Origin: Notospermus geniculatus
Lineage: Eukaryota; Nemertea; Pilidiophora; Heteronemertea; Lineidae
NCBI GenBank assembly: GCA_002633025.1
Contig: NMRB01000987.1
Location: 62,001 to 126,000, forward strand
DNA: 64,000 nt
Direction: 5' to 3'
Position 1 is the first letter of the stretch, and each line of letters starts with the position of its first letter. Under the pieces are notes generated by a model, which saw nothing but the letters and a program-made list of their open reading frames with translations, was not told where the DNA came from and did not search any database. Position numbers and translations under genes: made by a program. Of this stretch, positions 42,801 to 56,500 are shown in pieces.

Positions 42801-45800
42801 TTGATCAGGACTGTGATGTCAGTTTCATTTCAATAGTTTTAACCACTAGTGACACCTATTGAGGCAGTGGGCTGCGGTCCCCATTCACTGAACACATGCA
42901 CTGTGAAAATGGGTTGCTGTAAATAAAATCAGAATACCCCCCAAACAAAAATCCTGGGTGATCATCAAGAGCCAGTCTCTAAAATAATAATTTTCCTGGA
43001 TGTCAGAAGACATCAAATTGGGAAGAAAAACTTGGATTCATCCTCTGTTGGTGAAGATAAAGATGTAAAAATAATTGTTCATCTGTCTCACCAAACCCAT
43101 GAAATTCGTGTCACACAATGTATATACCTTGTGGCCTGACTTCTGACCTTCACTAGCATTTCACTTGCCATCTGATGACAGGTGATATACTGGTCAAGGT
43201 CAGAAGTTAAGACGCTTTCTCGCATGAGGAGAGTCAGGCAATCGCAAGTGACACCCATGCTCGAACGCGGATGGCATGTTTGGGGTTCATACCTTCGACG
43301 TCCCCACCGACCAACACCTTTTTTTACAATAATTGTACGATTTGCAATATGTGCGATCCCAAATATACGGAGGTGATGGATTGGACGATTTTCAACAGAA
43401 AATAAATAACTGCCTTTAGAAAGAAAGGGTTTACAACCAGTCCAAGAGAAATTTTGCTGCTTCATGCCAACCCCAACACAAACAGTTACTTGTGATGTGC
43501 AGTCAAATCCTAACTATTGGCCTCCTGATGATCAGTGACACAGCCAAGCCACTACACCACTATCGCTCCTCTTCACAGTACTTACATGGTACAACTGTTC
43601 CATTCTTCTGCCAGGACACCACAGGTATCGGGATGCCGTCAGCTGCACATTCGAGCTCAATACGGCTGTTGGCGTTCACTTCTTGATCTTGCGGGATCCG
43701 TGTAAACGTTGGTGGGACTGCAAACAGACATAACGTAGAGTTAAGAAGGATATGAGGTTGACGAGAACTGACAATAACAAGAACTAAGCAAGAAGAAAAA
43801 CACATTGCATTAGACTTTTCATGGGATGAAAATTTGCTTCCTTACCTTGTACCCTCAAAATAATCTGCTCCGTGTCCCTCCCTGCTTCATTCGATGCAGA
43901 GCAAATATAACTTCCACCGTCAGACCGCTGGATATTGTCAAACTGCAGCGAGCCAGATGCGAGGATTTTGAACCTGGAGTCGGTGGGAGAGACCCGGCGA
44001 CCGCCTCTGTACCACACGACTGTGGGAGCGGGGACGCCCTTTGCCTGGCAGAGCAACGTCGCCTGGTCACCTTGGATTACTGTGAAGATGCGCTGGGCGT
44101 CTTCAATGTGTGGAGGAACTGAAACGGAACCAAGATTTAGTGCAGTTTTTTAATGACAAGGATTTATTTGGAGCTGCAAGCAGTTCCTGGACAAGAGGTC
44201 AACAGGCCTGTCAATCAGCTGATGTTACTCAAGAACAAGAGGTCCATAGGCCTGCCACTCAGCTGACTTTATTCAAAAACAAGAGTACCGTACCACAGGC
44301 CTGCTACTCGGCTGACCAAATTCAAGAACAAGAGTACCACAGGCCTGCCACTCGGCTGACTATATTCAAGAAAAAGTGGCCGGTGGGCCTGCAACGCAGC
44401 TGACTTTATTCAAGAACAAGAGGTCCATAGGCGTGCCACTCAGCTGACTATATTCAAGAACAAGAGGCCTGTGGGCCTGCAACTCAGCTGACCTTATTCA
44501 AGAACAAGAGGTCCATGGGCCTGCAACACATTGAGCTGACTTTATTCAAGAACAAGAGGCCCATGGGCCTGCAACTCAGCTGACTTCATTCAAGAACAAG
44601 AGGCCCATGGGCCAGCAACTCAACTGACTTTATTCAGGAACAGGACCATGGGCCTGCAACTCAGCTGACTTTATTCAAGAACAAGAGGCCCATGGGCCTG
44701 CAACTCAGCTGACTTTATTCAAGAACAAGAGGCTCATGGGCCAGCAACTCAACTGACTTTATTCAGGAACAGGACCATGGACGTGCAACTCAGCTGACCT
44801 TATTCAAGAACAAGAGGATCATGGGCCTGCAACTCAGCTGACTTTCTTCCGGATCAACCTTTGACCAGAACTGGTAGGTCATGTACTACATACCCATCAC
44901 AGTCAGCGTTATTTGTAACGTATCCTTGCCAGCGTCGTTCTCAGCAATACAAGTGTATCTACCAGTGTCCTGAGTCCTGAAACCATAACAAATATCGTTT
45001 TAATTGGTACTGAACAAAAGACACCTCATAGGTAAAGGGGATCTCTTTTCCAAACACGAAACACGATGCTTTCTTAATGGTGACATTAGAGCTGAAATAT
45101 CGAAACAAGGACTGATGTCACCTACCTGGTAATGGGGATAGCTAGCCAACCAGACCGTAGCACTCTGTATCTGAAGTCACTCTGGGATATAAGTTGACCA
45201 TCTTTCTTCCAGCTGATACTGGGAGACGGGATTCCAGTGGCACGACAGGGCAGGATAATCTCACGGTCCTGAATGACGATGTATCCCTGTTTTTGATCCT
45301 CAATCTTTGGTGGGACTAAAAGGAAAGTGGTACTGATCAGTACATTCGAACCCAAGACCTCTCGGATACGGCACTTTCTGATACAGAACTGGTGCTCCTG
45401 GTATAGACAGGACACTGAAGCTGACTGTCAGAGTGGTACAGTGGAAACATCAAGCACATGTCACCTCAGAGATCCAGGGTTCGATTCCCTGTCAGACCTG
45501 ATACTCATATATTAGAGAGGGTGACTCACTTTGACAGCTTTGGTTTCCACCGGAACTCAAGTTTCCTCCTACATTACATACTAATCACCCAATATTATCA
45601 AAAGACTGGACACTGAGCCAAGGTAGTGCGCATGCCCTTTACGGAATACGACCTACCGGTACTGACTCAGTATTGTGAAGATGTGGATTGAAGCTGATAT
45701 TTTACCTTCCACTTCCAGCCTGACCTGCCCCAGCGCCGTCCCAGCATTATTTTGTGCGATACAGATATAGATACCAGCATCTTGTAATCCTGCCTTCTGG

Positions 45801-48800
45801 ATGCGAAGAGAACCATCACTCTGGACATCGTAACCTATAAAGAAACAAAACTGTCGCTGTAGTCCATGTCTTTTCTACAGATGAGTTACCCATAGAGAGC
45901 CAAGTCATGCAAGAAAGCTCTCACGCGGAGGAGGAACTTAAGGTTACATACCATTGGCGCTATTGAGAACAGTTGTACCCTTCTGCCAAGTGATGCGGGG
46001 TTTCGGAGAGCCAGATGTCTTGCACGGTAGGATGGCGCTGCTGTCTACCGCTATGGTCATCTCGTATGGACTGGGAGAAAGAATGGCTGGTGGAACTGAA
46101 AGGAAACAGAAAACCATGACAACGAGAGTTCACCTGGCGAGAATTTTGCAACAGCGAAATACACTACACAAACCAGGCTTCTGTGATTGTCTCACCAGTT
46201 TTTAGTATCTTGAATCATTGCTACAAACTCATATTAGCAAATTCTCACAACAGATGAGACAACAATGACTGACCTTGAACTTCAAGACGTATGTCCCTTG
46301 ACTTCACCCCTGCTTCATTTGTCGCCGTACAGCGATAGTTCCCAGAATCCTCTAGAGTTACACCGGTGAATTCCAAAGAACCGGATCGATGCATCCTGTA
46401 GTTCACTCCGTTGTTTGGTATGCGTTCTCCGTTCTTATTCCAGATTATGTCAGGTTCTGGTAGGCCCAGCGTCTCGCAGAGGAGCAGTGTTCTAGCATGG
46501 AGGCTCGCCTGAACAAGGGGCGGACCATTCTCAATGGTTGGCGGCACTGAAAAAAGAATAAATATCAATCAAAACCACACTTTTTAAAATCTTCAGGCCC
46601 ATGCTGTGGACCATTTCTCTCGAGCACTTTCCGCAACATAGCTAGTTTTGGAAAACCTCCACAAATTTCGAGTGGTGCAACTTACCAACTAAATATTGAG
46701 TCAGGAAGAGCCAAATACAGCATTTTCACCTCTATGGACAACATTGGGCCAATTACAGCAGGAAGAAACCAGAGCACCCAGAGAAACAAATACAAAGAGT
46801 CACACTCTCCATCACATGAAGAATGGATCCAACTGGGGATCAAACCTGGATCCTCAGAGGTGACAGGAGCCAATATTCCACTACACCACTCAGACAGCAC
46901 GTGACATAAACATGACTTACCCATGACTCCTAGAATGAACTCCTTGGAAGTATTTCCGGCATTATTCGAGGCCACACACCTATACTGTCCGATGTCCAAC
47001 AGCTGTGCACTGATAATCTGAAGTTGACGACCGCCGCTCAAGAACCTCAGATTCGGATGGGTCAGACTGGAGAGTGGGTTCCCCTCCCTGTACCACTGGA
47101 TGATGGGTGTCGGGAAACCGGAGGCTGGACATGAGATTATCGTGCCTCGATTCACGATCACGGACATTTCGAGGATTTTTTCTGAGCCGTTGATCCGAGG
47201 TGGCACTAAAGAACAGTAAAGAACTATGTTTAGGTTCTGATACAGCAAAGTGGTAACTCAGCCAGAAATCGAACATCAGACCTCTTGGACTTGAGTCCAA
47301 CGTTCAACCACCACGCCGCCGTGCTCCAAACCAACTTCTACAGCCAAATCAGTGATACCAAATCAAAATGGATCCTTACCCAGCACATCCAAGTTAAAGT
47401 ATCTCTCCACTTCACCAGCACGGTTGTGGGCACGACAAGCATAGCGTGCCCGGTCATCCACTCGGCTGCTTAAGATCTTTAGGGTTATGTCGTTATCTTG
47501 TAACTGCATGTGAGGGTTGAGCTCCATTGAAAGGGGTAATCCATCCCTGCAAACGGAAACATGGAACATGATCAGGAGAGATTGGTGTAGTGAAGAAACT
47601 GGCATCCGTTATACCTCTGAGATCATGGGTTCAAGTCCTAGTTGAAATTGTCTTCACACAGAGCAGTCACTTTGAAGGTCATCACACTGACCACTTTGCC
47701 AAGGGAGAGCAGACCTAGGCCCAAATAGTTTTGTCAAACGAAGGTGATATACTCTACTGTGCCCCCAACTACATGGCATGGCTTAACTTGCCGGCCATGG
47801 CGGTTTGCTGTTATGGCAAAGTGGTCAGCACACCGAACCTGCAATCCAAACTATCCAAGCTAGATGGATTTTGCTAGATGGGTTTGATACCCGCAAGGGG
47901 TAGCATGGAAATAATGAGACACGTACCTGAACCAGAGGATGGTGGGTGGGGGTGTACCCACAGCAGGGCAGACGATAGCGATGGACTGCCCCTTCACAAC
48001 GCTGAGGCGCAATGTGCTGCTGCTGCCGTTGAATTTCGGAGGAACTGAAACAAATTTATTTACAATCAGGAAAATTCAGAGGAATGAATGTGTGGAGAGG
48101 CAGACGGCACTGCAAATTCAGTGAAGCTTCAAACAAAGAAGGCAGACGGCAGAAAAATGCTTACTCAAAACTTGCAGCTTGAATGTCCTCCGCAGCTGAC
48201 CGGCCACGTTAGTTGCCATACACGTGTAATCAGCGGCGTCCCCTATCTGCGCCTTAATGATATGGATCTGTCGGCCGTTATTCAGAAGTTTCATGTTTGG
48301 ATACGGGAAGTCGAACAGCGGGATGCCGTTTTTGGACCAGAGGAATGATGGCTGCGGGATGCTGGTGACAGGACAGTCGATGTAAATGCTGCGGTTTTGG
48401 ATGACCGAGGGATTCAGGTCGAGCAGACGATCGTCAATTTGGGGTGGAACTGAAAAAGATTCATTACACGGTCAGTACGGAAGAGGCCATCACTAGCTAC
48501 TCATGTTCCTCACTTGGATGGGGTCTTTTACTTGCCCTTGCAAAGGCACAAGGTATAAGGACCACGACTTACTCTCCCATGCGATGGATGTGAAGAGCCA
48601 GGGATGACTAGTCCCACATAGCCTGGAAATCTCTCACTTACCCAACACCTCCAAACCAAACGTTCGCCTCAACTCGCCGGCATCGTTAGTGGCAATACAC
48701 GTGTACCTCCCAGAATCGATGACAGACGCTCGAATAATCTCAATCTGGCGCCCTCCAGAGAGAATCCTTAGGCCCTTTTTCTCTTGAAGTCTTAGGCCGT

Positions 48801-50550
48801 CTTTCAACCACTTGACAGAGGGAGGTGGGATACCGGACACCGGACACTCCAGGATTACTGTCCGGTTTGTGATGACTCGTGGGTTGTCAACGATGTTTGC
48901 CTCATCAATAGCTGGTGGAACTGTAATATTACGCAAAATACTCAGTGAGAACTTTCCAATGAATAGGCTGATTTCGATGACGCACGGTTAGTGCGACGAC
49001 GACGGATAGTGGCTGTGATGTCATAATTTCTTGCGCTCTCGTGACGTATTACGCCATCACGCTAGTCGTAATCGTGTCGTCTGCACGGATAGCAGCGCTG
49101 CTACTCGTAAGGGAGAAACGGATAGCTATATAGGCCGAAAACACCAAATAATTTCGAATATTTGGCGCAATAATACAAATCACTCACCAATGACTTCCAC
49201 GCTGAAATCTTTCGTAGCCGTCCCAGCAGCATTTACCGCAACACAAGTGTACCGGTTACTGTCCCGGACCGCTGCACCGATAATCTCCAGTTGTCGTCCC
49301 TGGGCAAGGATCTTGAATCGTCTGGTTTCGACAATGGGAGTCCTGTCCACCATCCATGTGATATTCGGGAACGGAATGCCAGATGCCGGGCAGTTTAGGA
49401 TCATGGTACGACCTTTGATGACCTGAGGGTGGGTGTCAAGATGGCCGTCGATCGATGGCGGCACTGTAGAGCAGAAGATAAGTTTTAGTGTCATCAAAGA
49501 AAAGAAAAGCGAAGGGCACATTGCAAAAAAGTATCATGCCCAAATGTTTCTTACCTAAGATGTCCATATCGAAGTCGATATCACTGGTGCCAGCCTTGTT
49601 TGTGGCGATGCAGGTGTAACGAGCGCTGTCCGTCACAGCCGCTTTCGTTATCTCAAGTTGTTTCCCTCCATTCAGTACTCGGAAGTGAGTCTTTGCGGAT
49701 GCCGTTTCTGAGAGTGGGACGCCATTTTTCAACCATGTGATGTCCGGCTGAGGCGTTCCAGATGCACGGCACTGGAGGATGATTGAACGGTTGACGATCA
49801 GCTCGGGGGACCTGTCCAAGTTGGTGTCATCGATCCGAGGCGGAACTGGAAGGAGAAAATTGGAGCTCCATTCTGAGGTACTGTATTGTTTTCTGTGCTG
49901 CCGTGTGCAGGTCACGAACTTATCTAGATTGTGAACCAGGTCCTCTAACCACTTGACCTTAAAGGAAACCCTCCATGACTGGTGGGCTAGGCCATACAAT
50001 ATAACTGATGCTCTACTCTGAGGTACTTTGAGGAAAGAAACCTGCCTTGCCCAAGGATACTCCGCGAAAACTCTCACGTGGAGGAGCACCTTCCGAGTCA
50101 CCAGTTGATCATGTTACTGTCTTTGAACAAGAATTTACAAGAGGCAGAAGATCTTAGAGAAATTTCTTACCCAAAACATTCAGATTATATGCTTGTTCAG
50201 CCGTTCCTGCAGGGTTTGTAGCTCTGCAGACATACTGCCCACTATGCTCCACCTGAGCGCTAGCTATCGCTAACTGTCGCCCGTCTCGTTTGAATTCAAA
50301 ATGCTTGTCTTTTGTCGGGTCGACCTTTCGCCCGTCATGGAACCAGGTGATGGCAGGCGCGGGGATTCCTGTGGCCGGACACTGGATGACCAACGAACGG
50401 TTTACGATGACCTCCATGTCCAGCAGACTGATTTGGCTGACATCGATACGAGGAGGGACTACGTGGAAATGAAAAGAGACTCTTTCTTTAAGAATGTCAA
50501 TCAATCAATCAATCAATCAATTAATCAATCAATCAATCAATCAATCAATT

Positions 50551-50581
<31 letters not shown>

Positions 50582-53500
50582 TAATCAATCAATTAATCAA
50601 TCAATCAATCTCTTGTTTGATCGAATGTTGTCTAGCAGTCAAAGTTACACAACTGTAGACACTCGATCTCCATCCCTCAACTGTCTTTGGGGAGGACAAG
50701 GAGACCTGAATCAGAATTTCTGACCGAATACTTACCGTAAACTTGTAAATCAAAATCCAGCGTGTCTTCGCCAGCCTTGTTCACAACTTTACAGGTAAAC
50801 ACGGCCGCATCAGCAACTTTAGAATTGTCAATTCTGAGTTGACGACCTCCAGCCAACAGAAACAAGTTTGTGTGCGCACGGACGTTGAGTAATTTGTTGT
50901 TGCGATACCAGATGATGTCCGGTGGTGGGACGCCGGTTGCTGGGCAGCTGATCACAACAGAACGGTCGATGATTACGCTTGGATTTAGGTCAAGGCCGTT
51001 TCGTATAATCTTCGGAGAGACTGGAAGATGAAGATAATGAGTACAAATTGGTACTGTGACCAGGTATCGAACCTGCAGCCCCTTGGTCATGAGTCCGATG
51101 CTGTGCACTACACCACCACATGCCCATGAAAATTCTTTTAACTTGTCAGTTTTAGTGATAAAGTACTCATGACAAGAATCCGAAAGAAAACTTACCCAAG
51201 ATATTGAGATCGAAGTACTTTTCTGCCTGCCCAGCAACGTTTATAGCCCTACAGCTGTATCGGGCTGAATCCTCGACCCTGGCGTTCTTCACCTTCAACT
51301 TGAGTCCATTTTCCAAAAGCTGAAACCGCGGGTCGCTGGTGTTCAGCGGCTTGGAGTCCCGATACCATGTCACCTCCGGTACGGGTACGCCGACCACCGT
51401 ACAATCCAACTCGATAGAATCATTAGAGATTACTGACGGACGCTTCACGCCGGACGAATCTCGTATTTGTGGCGGCACGAAGACCTCGACAGAGTAATTT
51501 TTCCCGGCACTGCCAGCAACACTCTCCGCGACACATGTATAGAACCCTGTATGGTCAACCTCCGACTCAATGATTTCAATCCTCCGACCCTGAGAGAATA
51601 TTCTGACGTTAGGGTTCAGGAGGTCGATCTGAGTGCCATCTTTCTTCCATGTTATCTTTGGCGGTGGTTTTCCACGGACACGACAATCGAGGACGATCGG
51701 TCGCTTCACAATGACGGTGAAGGTGTCGACTTTATGGCTGTCGTCAATTCTTGGTGGAACTGAAATAGAGGGAAGAGTTAAGCTCAAGATCACACTGGAT
51801 AAACCCAGCTCCATTGGAGTTTGAACCCAGCACTTCAGGAAAGAGTGGAAATCAGCAAACTACAAAACTGACGAAGATTCAGTTGAAGACATACCGAGCA
51901 CTTCCAAATCAAAGTTTTTCTCAGTTTCTCCAGCAATATTTCGTGCAATGCACGTGAATCGCCCGGCGTCGGTGAGTGCAGCACGTATAATGGTAATATT
52001 TCGTCCATCTGGCGTAATCTTCAGTAGTTCATTCGTGACGTAATTTACCGGACGGCCATCTTTAAACCATGTGATCTGCGGTGGCGGAATCGCGTTAACC
52101 GGACAGGACAACGTGACGGAGTTGTTGACGATGACGTTTGGTCGTTCAGGGATCCGGGGGTCAACACCATCTATGGTATTGTTGAATTTGGGGGGCACTG
52201 TAACAGAAATTTGATGAAGACAAGTTTACAGATCTATGGGTGAATATCGTATGTGGCAATTTTCACCTCACAAATGGGTCCCGTAGGTAGGACCAGACCC
52301 CGTCAACCCCTGGATGGAGCCATAAATGGGTACAGCAGTGAAACTAGACCTGGAAATGATGCAGCCACTTGGAATGAGTTAAAATCATTTTCAGACGTTC
52401 TCCAATCAAAAGTTTTGTAAACAGAATCTAGTTTCAATACTAGGGACTTAGCCCTTGTCCTTACCGAAGACTTTAAACTCAATCACATATCGAGTCTGAC
52501 CAGCGATGTTCGTAGCCACACAAATGTAGAGGCCTGCATCCTTAGCTTTAGCAGATGTAAATTCCAATGTTCCGTCTGCAAGCATTTTGACGTTGTTGTC
52601 TGGGACCAGCGGCTTTCCATCCTTGAACCACGATATCGTCGGCGGTGGGACCCCGGAGGCTGGGCAGGGGAGGTGAGCCTTCTTGTCTTCTATGATACTG
52701 GTGTTGTTCTGGAGGGTGTTCGGAATGCGAGGTTTCTCTGCAATATGAAAGGAGTGAGTGTGTGAGGTATCCGGCACTGCCGTACATTAAATTCACACAA
52801 TATTGTCTATATAACCATGATATATACGGCACTCGGCTCGCAACACAATGTTTTGAAGAGGTAGACCTCCTTACCGTGAATAACCAGTTTTATATCCCTG
52901 GTAGCAACACCAGCTGGGTTCTCGGCGATACAAGTGTACGTTGCCGTGTGTGACGGGGTGGCGCGATGAATATACAACCCGCCATTATCCTGGAGGATGA
53001 AGTCGATGTTGTTCGGGTCGAATGGGTTGATGTCAACACGATTTTTCTGCCATCGAATCTTTGGCGGAGGGTCACCAGCGACGAAGCATTCCAGAATGAC
53101 GGGCTTGCCACCAATGACGATCTTTTTCTCGGTGTCCGTGCCGTTGCCATTATTGATCTGTGGTGGAACTGGAAAAGAACAACATGTTGATCATCAACAA
53201 CTCATCAATTGTTGAGCCGCCTGAGTGTCAGAGAGGTCCAAGTCCGATCAGCCCAACCAGATGTATTGACCATCATCTGCCCCGAAGACTTCATGTTTAC
53301 TTACCTTGTATACCGACTGAGACCACCTTGCTTGCATTCCCAGCTTCATTTGTTGCAAAACACTCATAGAGTCCAACATCAGATATTTCTGAACTTTCAA
53401 NACCTCAAGGTACCCATGCACAAAGTTTGAAGTTTCAAGTATAGCATAAAATTGACATTAGAGTATCTGCTTGTATCATAATGACCTCAAGGTACCCATG

Positions 53501-56500
53501 CACAAAGTCTGAAGTTTCAAGTATGGCATAAAAGTGACATTAGAGTATCTGCTTGGGATTACAAACACAGTGATACACTATAGTGTGAGAGACTCACCAA
53601 TGCCAGTGATGGTAAGCTGTGCAGTGACCTGTCTTTCACCAAGTTCATTCCTCGCTTTACATTTATACAAGTCTTCATCGTTGAGCTGGGCCTCTGAAAA
53701 AAAAACAAAGTGTTAACAATCTTATAGACCATTCTCAAATTCGCAGATCTGACGTGGTGCCATCCATGATTCAGCAATGGTCGAGTCTGACGCAACGTCT
53801 TCGACGTCACTGTCGTGGGGTTGTCTGCGTCACGTCATTCAGTTTCAGATCGAGGATGTGGTTGAGATTTCAGTGGAAGTGCGCAGATCTTGGTCGTTTA
53901 CGTCAATTTGAGAACGGTCTATTGTGCAGAATAAAGACTTAAAGACTGTTCAAGGCATGGCATATTATTCTCCATCTTCGATGATCGAAGGCCGATCTGC
54001 TCACCACTAAGTTACATCACACATCACCCTTCGAGAAATAGACCAGTCGACGGCGTATCTTGGCACAATGCCAACTTTACCGGTCGACCAATCATATTGC
54101 ACTTTATATCGGGTCTTCGGCTACCACTCTTTGTACCACGATTCAAATTTTACAACACCGATTCTGATTGGCCTCTTCTTCTCGAGGCGGCAGATACGCC
54201 GTGGACCGGTCAATTTCTCGAAGGGTGATGTGCGATGTAACGCAGTGGAGAGCAGATCGGCCTTCGATTATCGAAGATGATTATTCTCCAACCCACTGAC
54301 ACTTACTCTGCACAAATAAACTCCCATCAGGTAGCTGAACAAAGCGATTGTTGTTCACAGGTTGGTCGTTGCTACGCGTCCAGATGATCTGTGGTGGGGG
54401 GTCACCAGTGATACCACAGGGGAGGGTCCCGTTAGCATGGATGTCGATCCCAATACTGTAGAAAGGGACGGAGCTTCGGGGTGCCACTAAAAGAGAGGGG
54501 TAGGCCCTACATGAGAAATAGTTACAGAAAACAGCATTTTTGATCCGTCTTTTTCAATCTGGGTGGATAAATGTTGTCCTCTCCGTCACATGAAGAATGC
54601 GTCTGACTGCATGAGCGGTGACAGGCGCCGGTGTTTCCACTCCGCCACTCTCAAGGCAATGAAACGAATGACAAATGTAGGCCTACGATCGTGTCCTTGA
54701 ATCCACTTACATCCTACTTCCAGTTCAATCGTCGCTGCATCCTCCCCGGCCTCATTGGTCGCAACACAAGTGTAGCGTCCTGCGTCCTGGTCTTGGACGA
54801 CCAAGATGTAGAGGTCGCTGTCGAGAGCTTGGATGAACGAGAGGTCTGCCAACTGCATGGAAAAAAGATGAGATACAGAGCCAAGACATTCCCAAAAGAG
54901 AACTCAAGCTGTTAAAGGCCTTCTAGTGACTGCCTAAGCCTATCATTAACCAATACTTGATGGGTTCGAGAATCGCATGGGGCAGCATGGAAAAATAATA
55001 CAACCAGCCCCGAGAAGGTGATCCTGAAATAACAAAAAAAAAGTTACTGTTCCTACCTTCTGTTCTCCCTTGTACCACGTGATCTGAGGCTGGGGAATAC
55101 CCATCGCGTCACAGCCCAATGTGGCCGTGTCTCCACGGGCAAACAACATCCTCGGTTTGACGGGTTTCACTTTGGGAGCCTCTGAAAGCAAAAGCAATGA
55201 CTGAATTGAACTTTTGTGCACTATTTCTGTCCTGGTTGATTTCTTAGTTCCCCAACCGAGAGACAAAGTCGGGGGGGGGGGGGGGGNNNNNNNNNNNNNN
55301 NNNNNNNNNNNNNNNNNNNNNNNNNNNNNNNNNNNNNNNNNNNNNNNNNNNNNNNNNNNNNNNNNNNNNNNNNNNNNNNNNNNNNNNNNNNNNNNNNNNN
55401 NNNNNNNNNNNNNNNNNNNNNNNNNNNNNNNNNNNNNNNNNNNNNNNNNNNNNNNNNNNNNNNNNNNNNNNNNNNNNNNNNNNNNNNNNNNNNNNNNNNN
55501 NNNNNNNNNNNNNNNNNNNNNNNNNNNNNNNNNNNNNNNNNNNNNNNNNNNNNNNNNNNNNNNNNNNNNNNNNNNNNNNNNNNNNNNNNNNNNNNNNNNN
55601 NNNNNNNNNNNNNNNNNNNNNNNNNNNNNNNNNNNNNNNNNNNNNNNNNNNNNNNNNNNNNNNNNNNNNNNNNNNNNATGGTGACCGGGTGAAGCTGATA
55701 TGTTGTATGGGGCGATAATGCTGGGGGGTGGCTCTGAAATGTAGCAGACGGCACGATATAACACATAACTGTTATTCAGCAAAATTGAGAACTGTTGCTA
55801 GTACTTTGGTTTAGGCTGGGGATGACAGGCCTGAGCTCTTCCTGTCTCTTGTACCATAACCTTGGACGAGTCGCCACACAAACATTGGTCTGACAAAGAA
55901 TTGAACCTATAAACATGGGCAAAAGGTGGCGCCACTTACCTTTGATATCAAGGAATGTTTGAGCAATCGCTGATCCTGCAGCATTCGATGCATTACACAT
56001 ATACACCCCCTCAGAGAATATACTCGCCGACTCCACACGGTATGCGACAGTCTTTGGTTGACTGCAACATGAAAACAAAACAAGTCATGTCCATGAATTC
56101 GAGTAGAGATTTTTCACTGACATCACAATGGTCACGTGACTGAAAGAACTGGCCAGTTGGCCGTCAAATCGCCGGCGATGACGTCAAAACTCATGTCACG
56201 ACAATCTGACGTCACGATCTGTGTGTTGCCGTGATGTCGCTTGGTGGCCAATATGGCGGCATCGTGTCGTCATGGAAATGTGACGTCACATGAAGAATCT
56301 CTATAGCTGAAACTGGGATGAGCCAAACAGCGGTTGAATGAAATGGAACTGTAAATAGCGGCACAACCACCAACCGATCAGTTACGAAAAGACGAGGCCT
56401 TGACTTTCTACAAACTATCATCACCTGAAGAACAGCTGCTGTCCAACAACCTCGCCATCTTTTGACCACTGCACAGAATACGGCACCAAACTTTTCACTT

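Noticed and set aside
51056-51126. Functional tRNA gene
   Set aside because: A and B boxes are present but no matched acceptor and anticodon stems were found; better explained as a SINE or pseudogene.
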